DNA of 64,000 nt from Alphaproteobacteria bacterium (GTDB lineage: Bacteria; Pseudomonadota; Alphaproteobacteria; Rs-D84): contig JAGCOR010000005.1 of NCBI GenBank assembly GCA_017642585.1, positions 54,053 to 118,052 on the forward strand, read 5' to 3'. How positions within the stretch are numbered: the first letter of the stretch is position 1; each line of letters opens with the position of its first letter. The notes under the pieces are model-generated. The model was not told the origin of the DNA and did no database searches. It saw nothing but the letters and a program-made list of their open reading frames with translations. Positions 8,819-18,115 of this stretch are shown here, piece after piece. A program made the position numbers and the translations under genes.

Positions 8819-9493
8819 TTATTCTTTTTTATCTTTCGAATTACACCATTTTGCGACTGGGCAATTCGCACAATTTGGGCGAAGTGCTTTGCATGTATAA
8901 CGACCATGCAAAACCATTACATGATTTGTAATTGCATGATATTTTTGTGGAATAATTTTCAATAATTTTGTTTCTACTTTTTCGGGCGTATTATCGTTTT
9001 CATCACACCAACCAAATCGATGCGACAGACGGAAAACGTGAGTATCCACACCTATGTTTGACGCACCCCACAAAACATTAGATATCACATTGGCGGTTTT
9101 TTGACCGACCCCTGCTAATTTCATCAATTCATTTCTGTCGTGATATTTTGTTGGGAATTTATAATTTATATCGTCGCTGTTTTTATCTTGCAATTGTTGC
9201 GACAATAAAATTATGTTTTTCGCCTTGTTATTAAAGAAAGAAATTACTTTGATATGTTGTTTTAATCCGTCAATCCCCAACTTCAGCATTTTATCGGGCG
9301 TTGGTGCTATACGGAATAATTCTGGGGTAACTTCGTTAACTTTTTTATCAGTTGCCTGGGCTGATAAAATCACAGCCACCGCAAATGTAAATTCATTTGT
9401 GGAATATAATTCAGACCGGATATTCATATTCAATGTTGGACAAACATTTTCAAAATAAATATCCGGACTAAGAATTATTTTTTGTTTACGCAT
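8819..9493 (-). CDS. nth: endonuclease III
   Basis: This base-excision repair glycosylase/AP lyase (224 aa) removes oxidised pyrimidines. The helix-hairpin-helix with its catalytic lysine is LAGVGQKTANVI, the catalytic Asp is in VDTHVFR, and a C-terminal C-x6-C-x2-C-x5-C binds a 4Fe-4S cluster. The start at 9493 overlaps the end of ileS by 8 nt, so nth is translationally coupled to ileS. An upstream in-frame ATG at 9559 lies well inside ileS and is unlikely. Confidence 0.95.
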   Translation of the reverse strand: MRKQKIILSPDIYFENVCPTLNMNIRSELYSTNEFTFAVAVILSAQATDKKVNEVTPELFRIAPTPDKMLKLGIDGLKQHIKVISFFNNKAKNIILLSQQLQDKNSDDINYKFPTKYHDRNELMKLAGVGQKTANVISNVLWGASNIGVDTHVFRLSHRFGWCDENDNTPEKVETKLLKIIPQKYHAITNHVMVLHGRYTCKALRPNCANCPVAKWCNSKDKKE

Positions 9494-12400
9494 TTGCTTT
9501 TTCAATGTTGATAGACAAATTGTATTCTTCGATTTTATCACTGAATTGATTTGCATCACCGAACGTCATTTCAGTTATCAACGCATCATGCATTATGCGT
9601 TTTTTGTGTGCTTCTATCGCGTTGTGCAGGGCAACATCAGCGGTATATGTCAATTTTATTCTGTCTGACACATCCAGATTTGCCGCTTTGCGTGAATCTT
9701 GGATGAAACGCAACGCATCATTTACCAAACCTTCTTCTTGTAATTCAGCGTTCAATTCTGTATTCAATACAACGACCGCTGTGTTGTCTGGTAATGTTGC
9801 ACCCGACACACCATCTTTGACGGTTAAACGATTTTCAAATTCGTCGCTGTTCAAAACATATTCACCAACGACCAATTTATCATTTTCGATTTTATAATCA
9901 CCACGTTTTACCATTGGGATAATGTCTTTCAAAGCACCGCCCAAACGTGCACCGATTTTTGGTGTAACCAAATATACAAATGAATCAGCCACATCATTTA
10001 TATTTTCGATGAATTTAACAGCTTTGACATTTAATTCATCTTTGATAATGTCGCCGTATTCACGCATATCAACACCTGCGATTGTAACATCAGCCAAAGG
10101 CAAACGATTACGCAATTTATATTGTTCACGTAATTGTTTACCCACAGACACGATTGATTGAACACGACGCATGTCGTTTACGATTTTTTCATCAACATCT
10201 GTTGCTGTTGGCCAATCTTGTAAATGCACAGATTCTTCGCCTGTTAAATTCTTGAATATATATTCAGCGATAAATGGTGCAAATGGCGCCAAACATTTAC
10301 AGAATGTAGTTAACACATAATGTAATGTTTCAAATGCTTCCATATCTTCGTCCCAAAATCTTGTTCTGTTACGACGTATGTACCAGTTATTCAATATATC
10401 CAAAAATCTTACAAATTCTTTAACAGCGATATCTGGTTTGTATTCATCCAATGCAGATGTAGTTGTTTTTATTAAATCATTTAATTCAGATATGATGTAT
10501 TTATCCAATACATTTTCCGAATTCGGTGTTTTTGTTACAACTATGTTTGCCGCGTTCGCATATAATGTAAAGAAATGATATGCGTTCCACAAAGGTGTTA
10601 ATATAGTTTTAATTGTATCATTAAATACAACACCTTCTTTATCAACACTGACTGGTTCGGCCTTCATGAAATTGCTGCCTTGGATAAACAAACGAACCGC
10701 ATCTGCACCATATACTTCCAATTGGTCAGATGGGTCGACATAGTTATGCAAAGATTTTGAAAACTTTCTTTTTTGTTCGTCCAATATCATACCGTTCGCG
10801 GAAACTGTCTTGAACGCAGGTTTATCAAACAAAGCAATTGCCATAACCATCAAAGAATAAAACCATCCACGTGTTTGGTCTTGCCCTTCGATAATGTAAT
10901 CGGCAGGGAATGTTTTTTCGAACACATCTTTGTTTTCAAACGGATAGTGCAAAGATGCAAATGGCATAGATCCAGATTCAACCCAACAATCTAATACGTC
11001 AGGTATACGGTGCCATCCGTCTTTTTCCAATTTATCCAATGTTGGACGGTGTAAATCTTTGATTTCAACACCAAAGAAATCTTCCATTTCTTTGATAGAA
11101 CCAAATATTTTGTATTCGCCGTCTTTTTCCCAAATTGGTAATGGAACACCCCAGAATCTGTTTCTGGAAATTCCCCACGGACGTGCATTTTCAATCCAAT
11201 CCATAAAACGATTACCTGCAGATGTCCAATTTGTTTGTGTCTTGGTCACTTCAACCAAACGTTCACGAATCTTTGGAACATCGATATACCAAGAATCAGT
11301 TGCACGATATATCAATTTTTCTTTACTGCGTGGACCGAAAGGATAGCTGTGTTTGTGTTGATCTTTTTTAACCAACAACCCATTTGCACGCAAATAATCT
11401 ATGATTTTTGGATTTGCGACAAATATGTTTTCACCCGCCCATTCTTTAACAGTTGAATCAAAATTACCAAATTCATCAACGTTCAAGATTATTGGGAAAT
11501 GTGGTGATATTGCCTTTGCAACAAAATAGTCATCGTCACCATATGCAGGTGCGATATGAACTATACCTGTACCGTCGCTGTCGCTGACATAATCACCAGG
11601 GATTATTTGATATAATAAATCTGACAGACCTTCGTAATAATTAAACAAAGGTTTATAATGCATACCAACCAATTCAGCACCGCTGACTGTGCCCAGGTTT
11701 TCAGATGTAGCAAATATTTTTTCATATGCCTTTAAACGACTTTGTGCCAAAACATAAACATGTCCATCATCATGACGCATGCGAACATATGTCATTTTTG
11801 GATTCACAGCCAATGCAGAATTCGCAGGCAATGTCCATGGTGTTGTTGTCCATGCAATCGCACGATCACCATTATCCATTTCAAACCAAACTGTTACAGT
11901 GTCATCAACGATGTCTTGGTATTCGCTGGACGCTTCGGAATTCGATAAAACAGTTCCCAATTTCCAATCAAATGGGTTTACTTTGAAATCTTTATATAAC
12001 AAACCACGATCATATAATTCTTTCAAAGCCCAGATAACAGATTCCATATAATTGGTATCCATTGTGCGATAGCCCAAACCTTTACCACCATCAACCCAAC
12101 GTCCCACACGTTCTATGAAACGAACCCATTCATTTGTATATGTTTCAACATCATCGCGGCACATATCACAGAAAGCAGCGATACCATCTGTTGCAACTAT
12201 ATCTTTTGCCCTGCGACCTTGCTTTTTTTCAACAGAACTTTCCGCAGGCAATCCATGGCAATCCCAACCCAGTACGCGTTCTACATATTCGCCACGCATA
12301 GTGTGGTATCTGGATACCATATCTTTAATAGCAGAAACACCTAAATGTCCCCAATGTGGTAAACCGTTTCCAAACGGGGGACCATCATAAAAACTGAACG

Positions 12401-12521
12401 GATGACCCTGTTTAGTTTTATTCAACGATTTGTGAAATGTGTCATCTTGTCTCCAAAATTCTAATATTTCGTTTTCCAATTTTGGAAAATTAGTTTTTGG
12501 TTCTGTCTTTGGATATGCCAT
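9486..12521 (-). CDS. ileS: isoleucyl-tRNA synthetase, type 2 (eukaryote-like)
   Basis: This class I synthetase (1011 aa) charges tRNA-Ile. The HIGH region reads GLPHWGHL at about residue 53-60 and the KMSKS loop reads KFSKS. The CP1 editing domain lies between them (WTTTPWTLPANSALAV). It lacks the C-terminal zinc finger of ordinary bacterial IleRS and instead ends in the long C-terminal region of type 2 enzymes (NTELNAELQEEGLVNDALRF). Type 2 enzymes are associated with mupirocin insensitivity and are found in Rickettsiales and relatives. A leader peptide with four Ile codons and a terminator precede it, and nth overlaps its 3' end. Confidence 0.95.
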   Translation of the reverse strand: MAYPKTEPKTNFPKLENEILEFWRQDDTFHKSLNKTKQGHPFSFYDGPPFGNGLPHWGHLGVSAIKDMVSRYHTMRGEYVERVLGWDCHGLPAESSVEKKQGRRAKDIVATDGIAAFCDMCRDDVETYTNEWVRFIERVGRWVDGGKGLGYRTMDTNYMESVIWALKELYDRGLLYKDFKVNPFDWKLGTVLSNSEASSEYQDIVDDTVTVWFEMDNGDRAIAWTTTPWTLPANSALAVNPKMTYVRMRHDDGHVYVLAQSRLKAYEKIFATSENLGTVSGAELVGMHYKPLFNYYEGLSDLLYQIIPGDYVSDSDGTGIVHIAPAYGDDDYFVAKAISPHFPIILNVDEFGNFDSTVKEWAGENIFVANPKIIDYLRANGLLVKKDQHKHSYPFGPRSKEKLIYRATDSWYIDVPKIRERLVEVTKTQTNWTSAGNRFMDWIENARPWGISRNRFWGVPLPIWEKDGEYKIFGSIKEMEDFFGVEIKDLHRPTLDKLEKDGWHRIPDVLDCWVESGSMPFASLHYPFENKDVFEKTFPADYIIEGQDQTRGWFYSLMVMAIALFDKPAFKTVSANGMILDEQKRKFSKSLHNYVDPSDQLEVYGADAVRLFIQGSNFMKAEPVSVDKEGVVFNDTIKTILTPLWNAYHFFTLYANAANIVVTKTPNSENVLDKYIISELNDLIKTTTSALDEYKPDIAVKEFVRFLDILNNWYIRRNRTRFWDEDMEAFETLHYVLTTFCKCLAPFAPFIAEYIFKNLTGEESVHLQDWPTATDVDEKIVNDMRRVQSIVSVGKQLREQYKLRNRLPLADVTIAGVDMREYGDIIKDELNVKAVKFIENINDVADSFVYLVTPKIGARLGGALKDIIPMVKRGDYKIENDKLVVGEYVLNSDEFENRLTVKDGVSGATLPDNTAVVVLNTELNAELQEEGLVNDALRFIQDSRKAANLDVSDRIKLTYTADVALHNAIEAHKKRIMHDALITEMTFGDANQFSDKIEEYNLSINIEKANA

Positions 12522-12546
12522 GTTTTTTCACCTTTTTATTTGCATT

Positions 12547-12593
12547 AAAAAAGGGCACCCAACGCGCCCCAGCCACCGCCAAAGCGCAGTGCC
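12547..12593 (-). terminator. ileS leader attenuator (terminator hairpin)
   Basis: On the minus strand GGCAC pairs with GTGCC and GCGC with GCGC to form a long GC-rich hairpin, followed directly by CTTTTTT. It begins 2-3 nt after the leader-peptide stop codon and ends 26 nt before the ileS ATG. The interior GGCGGTGGCTGGGG gives room for alternative pairings. This is the expected terminator of an attenuation system. Confidence 0.75.
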
Positions 12594-12595
12594 TG

Positions 12596-12628
12596 TTATT
12601 TAATGATAATTATTGTTTTTTGTTTCAT
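12596..12628 (-). CDS. ileS leader peptide MKQKTIIIIK
   Basis: A ten-codon ORF on the minus strand contains four consecutive isoleucine codons (ATA ATT ATC ATT), using all three Ile codons. It starts a few bases after the predicted transcription start and ends just before a terminator hairpin upstream of ileS. This is the classic arrangement for ribosome-mediated attenuation. Ribosomes stalled for lack of Ile-tRNA would prevent the terminator from forming and raise ileS (and nth) expression. It is too short for ordinary gene finders, and no strong Shine-Dalgarno is visible because the 5' end is so close. Confidence 0.82.
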   Translation of the reverse strand: MKQKTIIIIK

Positions 12629-12635
12629 GGCACTA

Positions 12636-12664
12636 TTTATACAATGAATTTTTATGAAAATCAA
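12636..12664 (-). promoter_or_regulatory. ileS promoter
   Basis: TTGATT (12664-12659) and TATAAA (12641-12636) are separated by exactly 17 nt on the minus strand. The predicted transcript begins near 12629, right at the leader-peptide start, giving a leader of about 105 nt before ileS. Confidence 0.7.
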
Positions 12665-12683
12665 GTTTTATATATAAATTTTA

Positions 12684-12711
12684 TAAAAAAACCGGTGTTT
12701 TTCACACCGGT
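12684..12711 (-). terminator. terminator after pheT
   Basis: On the minus strand ACCGGTGT/ACACCGGT forms a perfect 8-bp stem around a 5-nt loop, followed by TTTTTT. It ends the rpmI-rplT-pheS-pheT transcript just upstream of the ileS promoter. Confidence 0.85.
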
Positions 12712-12729
12712 CTTTTATTTCTTGCGATT

Positions 12730-15051
12730 TTATGCACGCAATTTAGCACCACATTTTGATTCAACATTTCTGATAACGTTTTCTTGAATCTTTAACAAAT
12801 CAGTATCTAACATGTTTTGTTCAGGATAAATCGTTATTGTAAATGCAACAGATTTTAATCCGTTTTCCATATCAAATGAATCGAATATAACCGCATTTGA
12901 TATATGTGAATCTGCACCCATTGCTGTCGCAATCATTTTTTGTGATTCATATTTTGCATCGACTACGAAAGCAAAATCACGTGTGATTGGCATAAAATCG
13001 GTTACAGGTATTTTTTTGTGTTTTGGATTTTTTGGTAAATTTTCTATATCGTCAATCAAACCAATCATCACAGGTGTTTTTATGTGTAATTGTTTTGCGA
13101 CAGATGGATGTAATTCACCAAATTGTCCAATGACACGTTGTCCCTGGGTAATTGCACCGTATCTGTATGGGTGTGCCCAACGTGGCGCATTCTTGGTATC
13201 TATATTGAATTTTTGTGAACCCAACAAAGATACAATATCTGATTTTACATCGAATACATCAACAGGGCGATTGCGTTTTTGCCAATGCTTTGGAGATGTA
13301 TTCCCGGTGCGAACTATACAAATAGACGTGTGTTGTTCACCTGGTTTATCACCATCAAACACAGCGCCCATTTCAAACATATTCAAATCAGAAAAACCAC
13401 GTTTTTCATTATTTGCCACTGCAATCAATAAATTTCCCAACAAATTATTTCTTGCAGTATCTAAATCAACAATAATTGGGTTTGCAACTTTGATTAAAGG
13501 TTTATCAGTTACCAATTGTTCAACTTTGGAATTACCAAAACCAAAAGTAATCGCTTCGTTCAAACCTAAATTTGCTAATTTTTCCTTTAAAGGTATATTC
13601 AAATCATTATGTTCCGCAGGAACTGTTTTTTCAGGGACATAATTCAAACCAACCTTGTCATAGCCATAGATACGGATTAAATCTGAAACGATATTTTCAG
13701 GAATCACAACATCTACACGTTGTGGGTTTGGTGTTATAACCCAATCACCTTTTTTGTTATTGGCAACTTTGAATTGCAATCTTTCAAGTATTTCACGTTG
13801 TGTATCTGCATCCAAAGTTAAACCTGTTTTTTGTTGGAAATATGATGGGTTGTATACGACTGTTTCCGGAACATATTTTTCACGTCCCGCCACAGAAACA
13901 TTTACAATTTCACCACCACATTGATCCATGATGATTTTAGCAGCCAACGCCAAAGCTTTGGCTGTGCCATCTGGGTTAATACCACGTTCATATCTGTATG
14001 AAGAATCTGTTGATATCCCATGACGTTTTGAAGATTTACGAATAAACACAGGATCAAAATATGCAGATTCCAATATAATATTTTTGGTTTCATCTGTAGT
14101 TGAACCGCGTTCCCCACCAACAACACCAGCCAAAGCCAATATACCGGCATCATCGGTTATAACCAAATCTTTTTCACATAACACATGTTCTTTGCCGAAC
14201 AGGTCTGTAAATGTTTCGCCATCTTTCGCCATACGCACAGTTATATCGCCAACGATTTTATCTGCATCAAAACAATGCATAGGTTGTGCCAAATCATAAC
14301 AGATATAATTAGTAGCATCGATTGCTGTGTTCTTTGGATTTATATCCGCACTGCGCAAACGATTTTGTATTTTATCAGAGGACGGAACATTTTTAATTCC
14401 ATGTATTTCACAAAAGCGATATGTTGGACATGCCTTTTCGGCAATCAAATTCACTTTGCGAGAACCAGATTTTAATTCCAATTCTTTGATATCTTCTGCG
14501 ATATATTTACCAGCCCCAGCTGCACTTAAATCCAACGCAATACCACGTACAGATAAATAATCAGGGCGATTTGGTGTAATAGATGTTTCCAATACTGCAG
14601 ATGCACTGTTACGCATAGCAGATATAGGTTCGCCGATTTTTTCTTGTTTTTCATCTAATTCGATAATACCGGCATCATCATCACCAATTCCCATTTCGGC
14701 AGCACTGCACATCATACCGTTTGAATCAACACCGCGTAATTTACCAGGTTGAATTACAAAATCACCGATTTTGCACCCTGGCAAAGCCAACGCAGATACC
14801 AATCCAACGCGTGCATTTGGTGCACCGCAAACAACCTGGCGCAATTTGCCCGTGCCATCATCAACTTGCAATACATGTAAATGATCGCTGTTTGGATGTG
14901 GAACACATTCCATAATTTTTGCAGCGATTGGCAAAATTGGTGTTGATAAATCTTCAACTTCCAATCCCACAGCTGTTAATTTATCAGCAATTTGCTCTGG
15001 GGTTAAATCTGTATCTAAATATTCTTTTAACCATTCATAAGACCATTTCAT
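12730..15051 (-). CDS. pheT: phenylalanyl-tRNA synthetase beta subunit
   Basis: PheT (773 aa) pairs with PheS in the alpha2-beta2 enzyme that charges tRNA-Phe. Domain order is complete: the N-terminal MKWSYEWLKEYLDT start, an EMAP-like tRNA-binding domain (AAKIMECVPHPNSDHLHVLQVD), the B3/B4 editing region, B5, the degenerate catalytic-like domain, and the C-terminal anticodon-binding B8 domain. A GGGGGT ribosome-binding site precedes the ATG, and pheS ends 15 nt upstream. Confidence 0.96.
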   Translation of the reverse strand: MKWSYEWLKEYLDTDLTPEQIADKLTAVGLEVEDLSTPILPIAAKIMECVPHPNSDHLHVLQVDDGTGKLRQVVCGAPNARVGLVSALALPGCKIGDFVIQPGKLRGVDSNGMMCSAAEMGIGDDDAGIIELDEKQEKIGEPISAMRNSASAVLETSITPNRPDYLSVRGIALDLSAAGAGKYIAEDIKELELKSGSRKVNLIAEKACPTYRFCEIHGIKNVPSSDKIQNRLRSADINPKNTAIDATNYICYDLAQPMHCFDADKIVGDITVRMAKDGETFTDLFGKEHVLCEKDLVITDDAGILALAGVVGGERGSTTDETKNIILESAYFDPVFIRKSSKRHGISTDSSYRYERGINPDGTAKALALAAKIIMDQCGGEIVNVSVAGREKYVPETVVYNPSYFQQKTGLTLDADTQREILERLQFKVANNKKGDWVITPNPQRVDVVIPENIVSDLIRIYGYDKVGLNYVPEKTVPAEHNDLNIPLKEKLANLGLNEAITFGFGNSKVEQLVTDKPLIKVANPIIVDLDTARNNLLGNLLIAVANNEKRGFSDLNMFEMGAVFDGDKPGEQHTSICIVRTGNTSPKHWQKRNRPVDVFDVKSDIVSLLGSQKFNIDTKNAPRWAHPYRYGAITQGQRVIGQFGELHPSVAKQLHIKTPVMIGLIDDIENLPKNPKHKKIPVTDFMPITRDFAFVVDAKYESQKMIATAMGADSHISNAVIFDSFDMENGLKSVAFTITIYPEQNMLDTDLLKIQENVIRNVESKCGAKLRA

Positions 15052-15066
15052 TTTTTACCCCCTTGA

Positions 15067-16017
15067 TTAAAAACCACTATTTTTCAACCAACGAATATCG
15101 CTGTCTGTAAAGGCACGAATATCGTTCAGCCCATATTTCAACATTACTAATCTGTCCCAACCAAAACCGAATGCGAAACCTTGGTATTTTTCAGGATCTA
15201 TGCCGCAGTTACGCAAAACATTTGGATGAACCATACCACCACATAATAATTCCAACCATTTATCACCCCATTTCATATCTATTTCAATAGATGGTTCTGT
15301 AAAAGGGAAGTATGAAGGACGAATACGTAAATCAACTTCTTTGCCAAAGAATTTAGAAGCAAATACACGCATAGTTCCCAGCAAATCAGATAAATTTATA
15401 TTCTTTTCAACTGTATCTATGCATAACCCTTCCAATTGATCAAACATAGCAGAATGGGTCGCGTCTAATTCTTTGCGGTAACAATTACCCAATGCAAATA
15501 TCTTGATTGGTGCGCCTAATTTTTCCATAGCACGAATTTGAATCGCACTGGTTTGTGTACGCATAACATTTCCGTTTTCCAAAAAGAACGAATCTTGCAT
15601 ATCGCGGGCAGGGTGATATTCAGGAGTATTCAACGCAGTAAAATTATGCCAATCATCTTCGATTTCTGGCCCCGTCATCAGTGTATACCCCATAGATTCA
15701 AATATAGCGATAGCTTCTTTGAATGATTGGGTCACAGGATGTATCGTTCCGCGATTTTTTGGTTCTGTGTCCAATGTTACATCAACATATTCTGTTGCCA
15801 ATTTAGAATTCAACACCGCCAATTCTAATTCCGCCTGTTTTTCTTTGAACAACTGGCGCAATTCGGTGTTTTCTGTGTTCACAACTGCACGTTCTTCGTT
15901 GGATAAATTCGCCATATTTTTTAACTTTTGGGTCATAGTCCCATTTTTACCGAATGTTTCGGTGTATAAACTTTGCAAATCTTCCAAAGAATTTACATTT
16001 TTAATTTTATCTTTCAT
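15067..16017 (-). CDS. pheS: phenylalanyl-tRNA synthetase alpha subunit
   Basis: This class II catalytic subunit (316 aa) has motif 2 in the HSAMFDQLEG region and motif 3 near GFGWDRLVML. The start is placed at 16017, where GGGGAA lies 8 nt upstream. A longer in-frame ATG at 16053 falls inside the terminator-like hairpin that separates pheS from rplT, so it is rejected. The operon order rpmI-rplT-pheS-pheT is widespread. Confidence 0.95.
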   Translation of the reverse strand: MKDKIKNVNSLEDLQSLYTETFGKNGTMTQKLKNMANLSNEERAVVNTENTELRQLFKEKQAELELAVLNSKLATEYVDVTLDTEPKNRGTIHPVTQSFKEAIAIFESMGYTLMTGPEIEDDWHNFTALNTPEYHPARDMQDSFFLENGNVMRTQTSAIQIRAMEKLGAPIKIFALGNCYRKELDATHSAMFDQLEGLCIDTVEKNINLSDLLGTMRVFASKFFGKEVDLRIRPSYFPFTEPSIEIDMKWGDKWLELLCGGMVHPNVLRNCGIDPEKYQGFAFGFGWDRLVMLKYGLNDIRAFTDSDIRWLKNSGF

Positions 16018-16034
16018 TTGTTTTCCCCATCTTA

Positions 16035-16063
16035 TAAAAAAGCAAGGCCGCATATATACGGCC
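16035..16063 (-). terminator. hairpin between rplT and pheS (partial terminator or attenuator)
   Basis: GGCCG/CGGCC with an 8-nt loop is followed on the minus strand by TTGCTTTTTT. It lies inside the rpmI-rplT-pheST operon and would reduce or regulate read-through into pheST, comparable in position to the enterobacterial pheST attenuator. It also reads as a terminator on the plus strand. Confidence 0.6.
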
Positions 16064-16102
16064 TTTTTTATATTTTAAACAAAACAAACACGCCGTAATG
16101 TG

Positions 16103-16471
16103 TTATTTAACAGATTCGGCAATAAATCGTTTTGCAGTGTCAACCAATGTTTTGAAGTTTTTATCGGCATCATATGCCATTTGGGCCAAAACTTTGCGAT
16201 CCAAAGTAACACCCGCTTTCTTCAAACCATTCATAAATTGACTGTATGTTAAACCTTCAGGACGAACAGCTGCATTGATACGCACAATCCACAAAGAACG
16301 GAAATCGCGTTTCTTTTGACGGCGATCACGGTATGCATATTGACCCGCTTTTTCGGTTTTTTCACGTGCTGCACGATAAGTAGAATGATGACGACCCAAA
16401 TAACCTTTGGCTCTGTCCAGAATCTTGCTGTGTTTTTGTTTAACAGTAGTTCCACGTTTTACTCTTGCCAT
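16103..16471 (-). CDS. rplT: 50S ribosomal protein L20
   Basis: L20 (122 aa) is an early 23S rRNA-binding assembly protein. The very basic N-terminal extension and the conserved block with [25 protein letters not shown] are diagnostic, as is the C-terminal globular part with [16 protein letters not shown] sequence. It is 11 nt downstream of rpmI in the usual order. The ATG has a GGGGGCT site upstream. Confidence 0.98.
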   Translation of the reverse strand: MARVKRGTTVKQKHSKILDRAKGYLGRHHSTYRAAREKTEKAGQYAYRDRRQKKRDFRSLWIVRINAAVRPEGLTYSQFMNGLKKAGVTLDRKVLAQMAYDADKNFKTLVDTAKRFIAESVK

Positions 16472-16482
16472 GATAGCCCCCT

Positions 16483-16686
16483 TTATTTCAATCCATATGG
16501 AGCCAAGATTTTAGCCTGACCTTCCATGTTTTTGTTCAGATACTGTGGCTTGGTCCCCGCGTTATTAGCGCGTTTGGATTTATGCAACAGACATTTGTGG
16601 TGGGCGTTTCTTGCAACGCGAATTTTACCGCTTGCAGTCATGGACGCACGTTTTTTCATATATGATTTTGTTTTTAATTTTGGCAT
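16483..16686 (-). CDS. rpmI: 50S ribosomal protein L35
   Basis: L35 (67 aa) is recognised by its MPKLKTK start, the KKR block and the basic [11 protein letters not shown] segment. It begins the rpmI-rplT-pheS-pheT operon, and infC is not upstream as it is in many bacteria. An AAGGA ribosome-binding site precedes the start. A small GGCAA/TTGCC hairpin lies in its leader at about 16712-16725. Confidence 0.97.
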   Translation of the reverse strand: MPKLKTKSYMKKRASMTASGKIRVARNAHHKCLLHKSKRANNAGTKPQYLNKNMEGQAKILAPYGLK

Positions 16687-16813
16687 TTTTTATCCTTTTT
16701 TATAAACCTCGTGGCAACGCCTTGCCATGTCGGCTGATGCTTATTTTGACATATTAAAAAGAAAAATCAAGTTTTTATTGAATATTGGAATTTTTGCGTT
16801 TAAAGTATTTTTC

Positions 16814-17635
16814 ATGACGAAAGACAAATTATCTTATAAGTTGATAAAAATCCTGAAATCCACTTTGGCGGCTATCGCGGTTCCTGTCTTTTTCATTTAT
16901 GTTATGATTTCAAAGCCAGATTATACAATTATGAACGGTTTGGCACATGTTGTGTTGCCCGTGGCTAATTTCGTAGGCGATGTTGTTACATGGCCCATAC
17001 ATGTGGTTGGGGACGGTATAACCTGGGTGCGAGAAACATCCCAAATCCGCGCAGAAAACAAAAGATTGCGCGAAAAATTAGATACTTTGTTAAGTCAAAA
17101 ATATGAATATGAAGTTGCTTTGGCAGAAAATAAAAGATTAGAACAAGAATTGGATGTAAAAAAATCATCGCCTTATTCAACTGTTGTTGCAGATATACAA
17201 TTTAATGATTCTGTGTTTCATCATACTGCATTTTTGATAAACCGCGGAACACAATCAGGATTAGAACGCGGAATGGTGGTCGTTTCTTTTGATAACAGAA
17301 TGGTTGGTATGATATCTGATTGTGGCTCTCAATTTTGTAGGGTTCGTGCTTTAAGTGATTCTGATTCAAATATCGCTATACGAATTGCAGGGGCCGATGT
17401 TGCCGGATTTTTACAGGGAAATGGTAAAACAGGTGCTTCGGTTGGTTTCTTCAGCGATACACAATTTTCAGGTCGCCAGGGATTAAAAGTTATAACCAGT
17501 AATATCAGTGGTATTTTACCTTCGGGAATATATGTTGGGGACATGATTGATGAAAACCGTGTTGATGTTTTATCACCGAACAAAATTTCCAGGGTATTGG
17601 TATTAAAATTTGATAACAACGGTTCATATAAATAA
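16814..17635 (+). CDS. mreC: rod shape-determining protein MreC
   Basis: MreC (273 aa) is the periplasmic scaffold linking MreB/MreD to the elongasome. After a short cytoplasmic start there is one membrane segment (about residues 15-35), a coiled coil (IRAENKRLREKLDTL onward to about 95) and the beta-rich periplasmic domain. The start at 16814 is preferred over 16727, which would add 29 residues overlapping the likely promoter region. The gene starts the mreC-mreD-mrdA-rodA block, and mreB is not in the window. Confidence 0.9.
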   Translation: MTKDKLSYKLIKILKSTLAAIAVPVFFIYVMISKPDYTIMNGLAHVVLPVANFVGDVVTWPIHVVGDGITWVRETSQIRAENKRLREKLDTLLSQKYEYEVALAENKRLEQELDVKKSSPYSTVVADIQFNDSVFHHTAFLINRGTQSGLERGMVVVSFDNRMVGMISDCGSQFCRVRALSDSDSNIAIRIAGADVAGFLQGNGKTGASVGFFSDTQFSGRQGLKVITSNISGILPSGIYVGDMIDENRVDVLSPNKISRVLVLKFDNNGSYK

Positions 17636-18111
17636 TGAATAATGTAAAAACTGTATTTTTTACACTGTTTCCCTTCTTGGTCACCATATTTTTATGGCGG
17701 TTAAGTGTGTATTTTTGGAATCCCGGTGGAATCTTGGCCTTGATTCCAATTTTTTATTATACTTTTGTTAAACAAACAGATTGGTTTGCGGGTTTTGCAT
17801 TACTGTTTTGCTTTTTAATAGATTACAGATGTGGACTGCCTTTGTTTTGGACATCTATTTTTTGTTTAGCATATGCAATAAACGGTTTTCAAAAATATGT
17901 GGATGTTCCACATATGGACAGAAACGCGATGTATTTATTTATGTTGTTTACTGGGGCAGGAATTTTTATTTTAATTTTTGCAAATTTAACCTGGAAAAAT
18001 TTAATAAATAATTTATGGTTATTCGTGTGGTTAAATGTTTTATACATGCCAATAACATCTATTGATAGTTTGTTTAAATACAAAAGGAAAAGTATAACAG
18101 ATACGCGATGA
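17635..18111 (+). CDS. mreD: rod shape-determining protein MreD-like
   Basis: This 158-aa protein has four to five hydrophobic segments and overlaps the mreC stop (TAATG). It precedes the PBP2 gene by 4 nt. Sequence similarity to MreD is weak by eye, as is usual for this fast-evolving family, but size, topology and position between mreC and mrdA make the assignment sound. Confidence 0.8.
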   Translation: MNNVKTVFFTLFPFLVTIFLWRLSVYFWNPGGILALIPIFYYTFVKQTDWFAGFALLFCFLIDYRCGLPLFWTSIFCLAYAINGFQKYVDVPHMDRNAMYLFMLFTGAGIFILIFANLTWKNLINNLWLFVWLNVLYMPITSIDSLFKYKRKSITDTR

Positions 18112-18115
18112 AAAA

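Noticed and set aside
12522..12629. ileS leader considered as a T-box
   Set aside because: GGTGGCTGGGGCGCG only loosely resembles the T-box core, the bulge would not match the A discriminator of tRNA-Ile, and the Ile-run leader peptide explains the region better.
16017..16053. Longer pheS start at 16053
   Set aside because: The ATG lies inside the terminator-like hairpin after rplT and has no ribosome-binding site. The ATG at 16017 has GGGGAA upstream.
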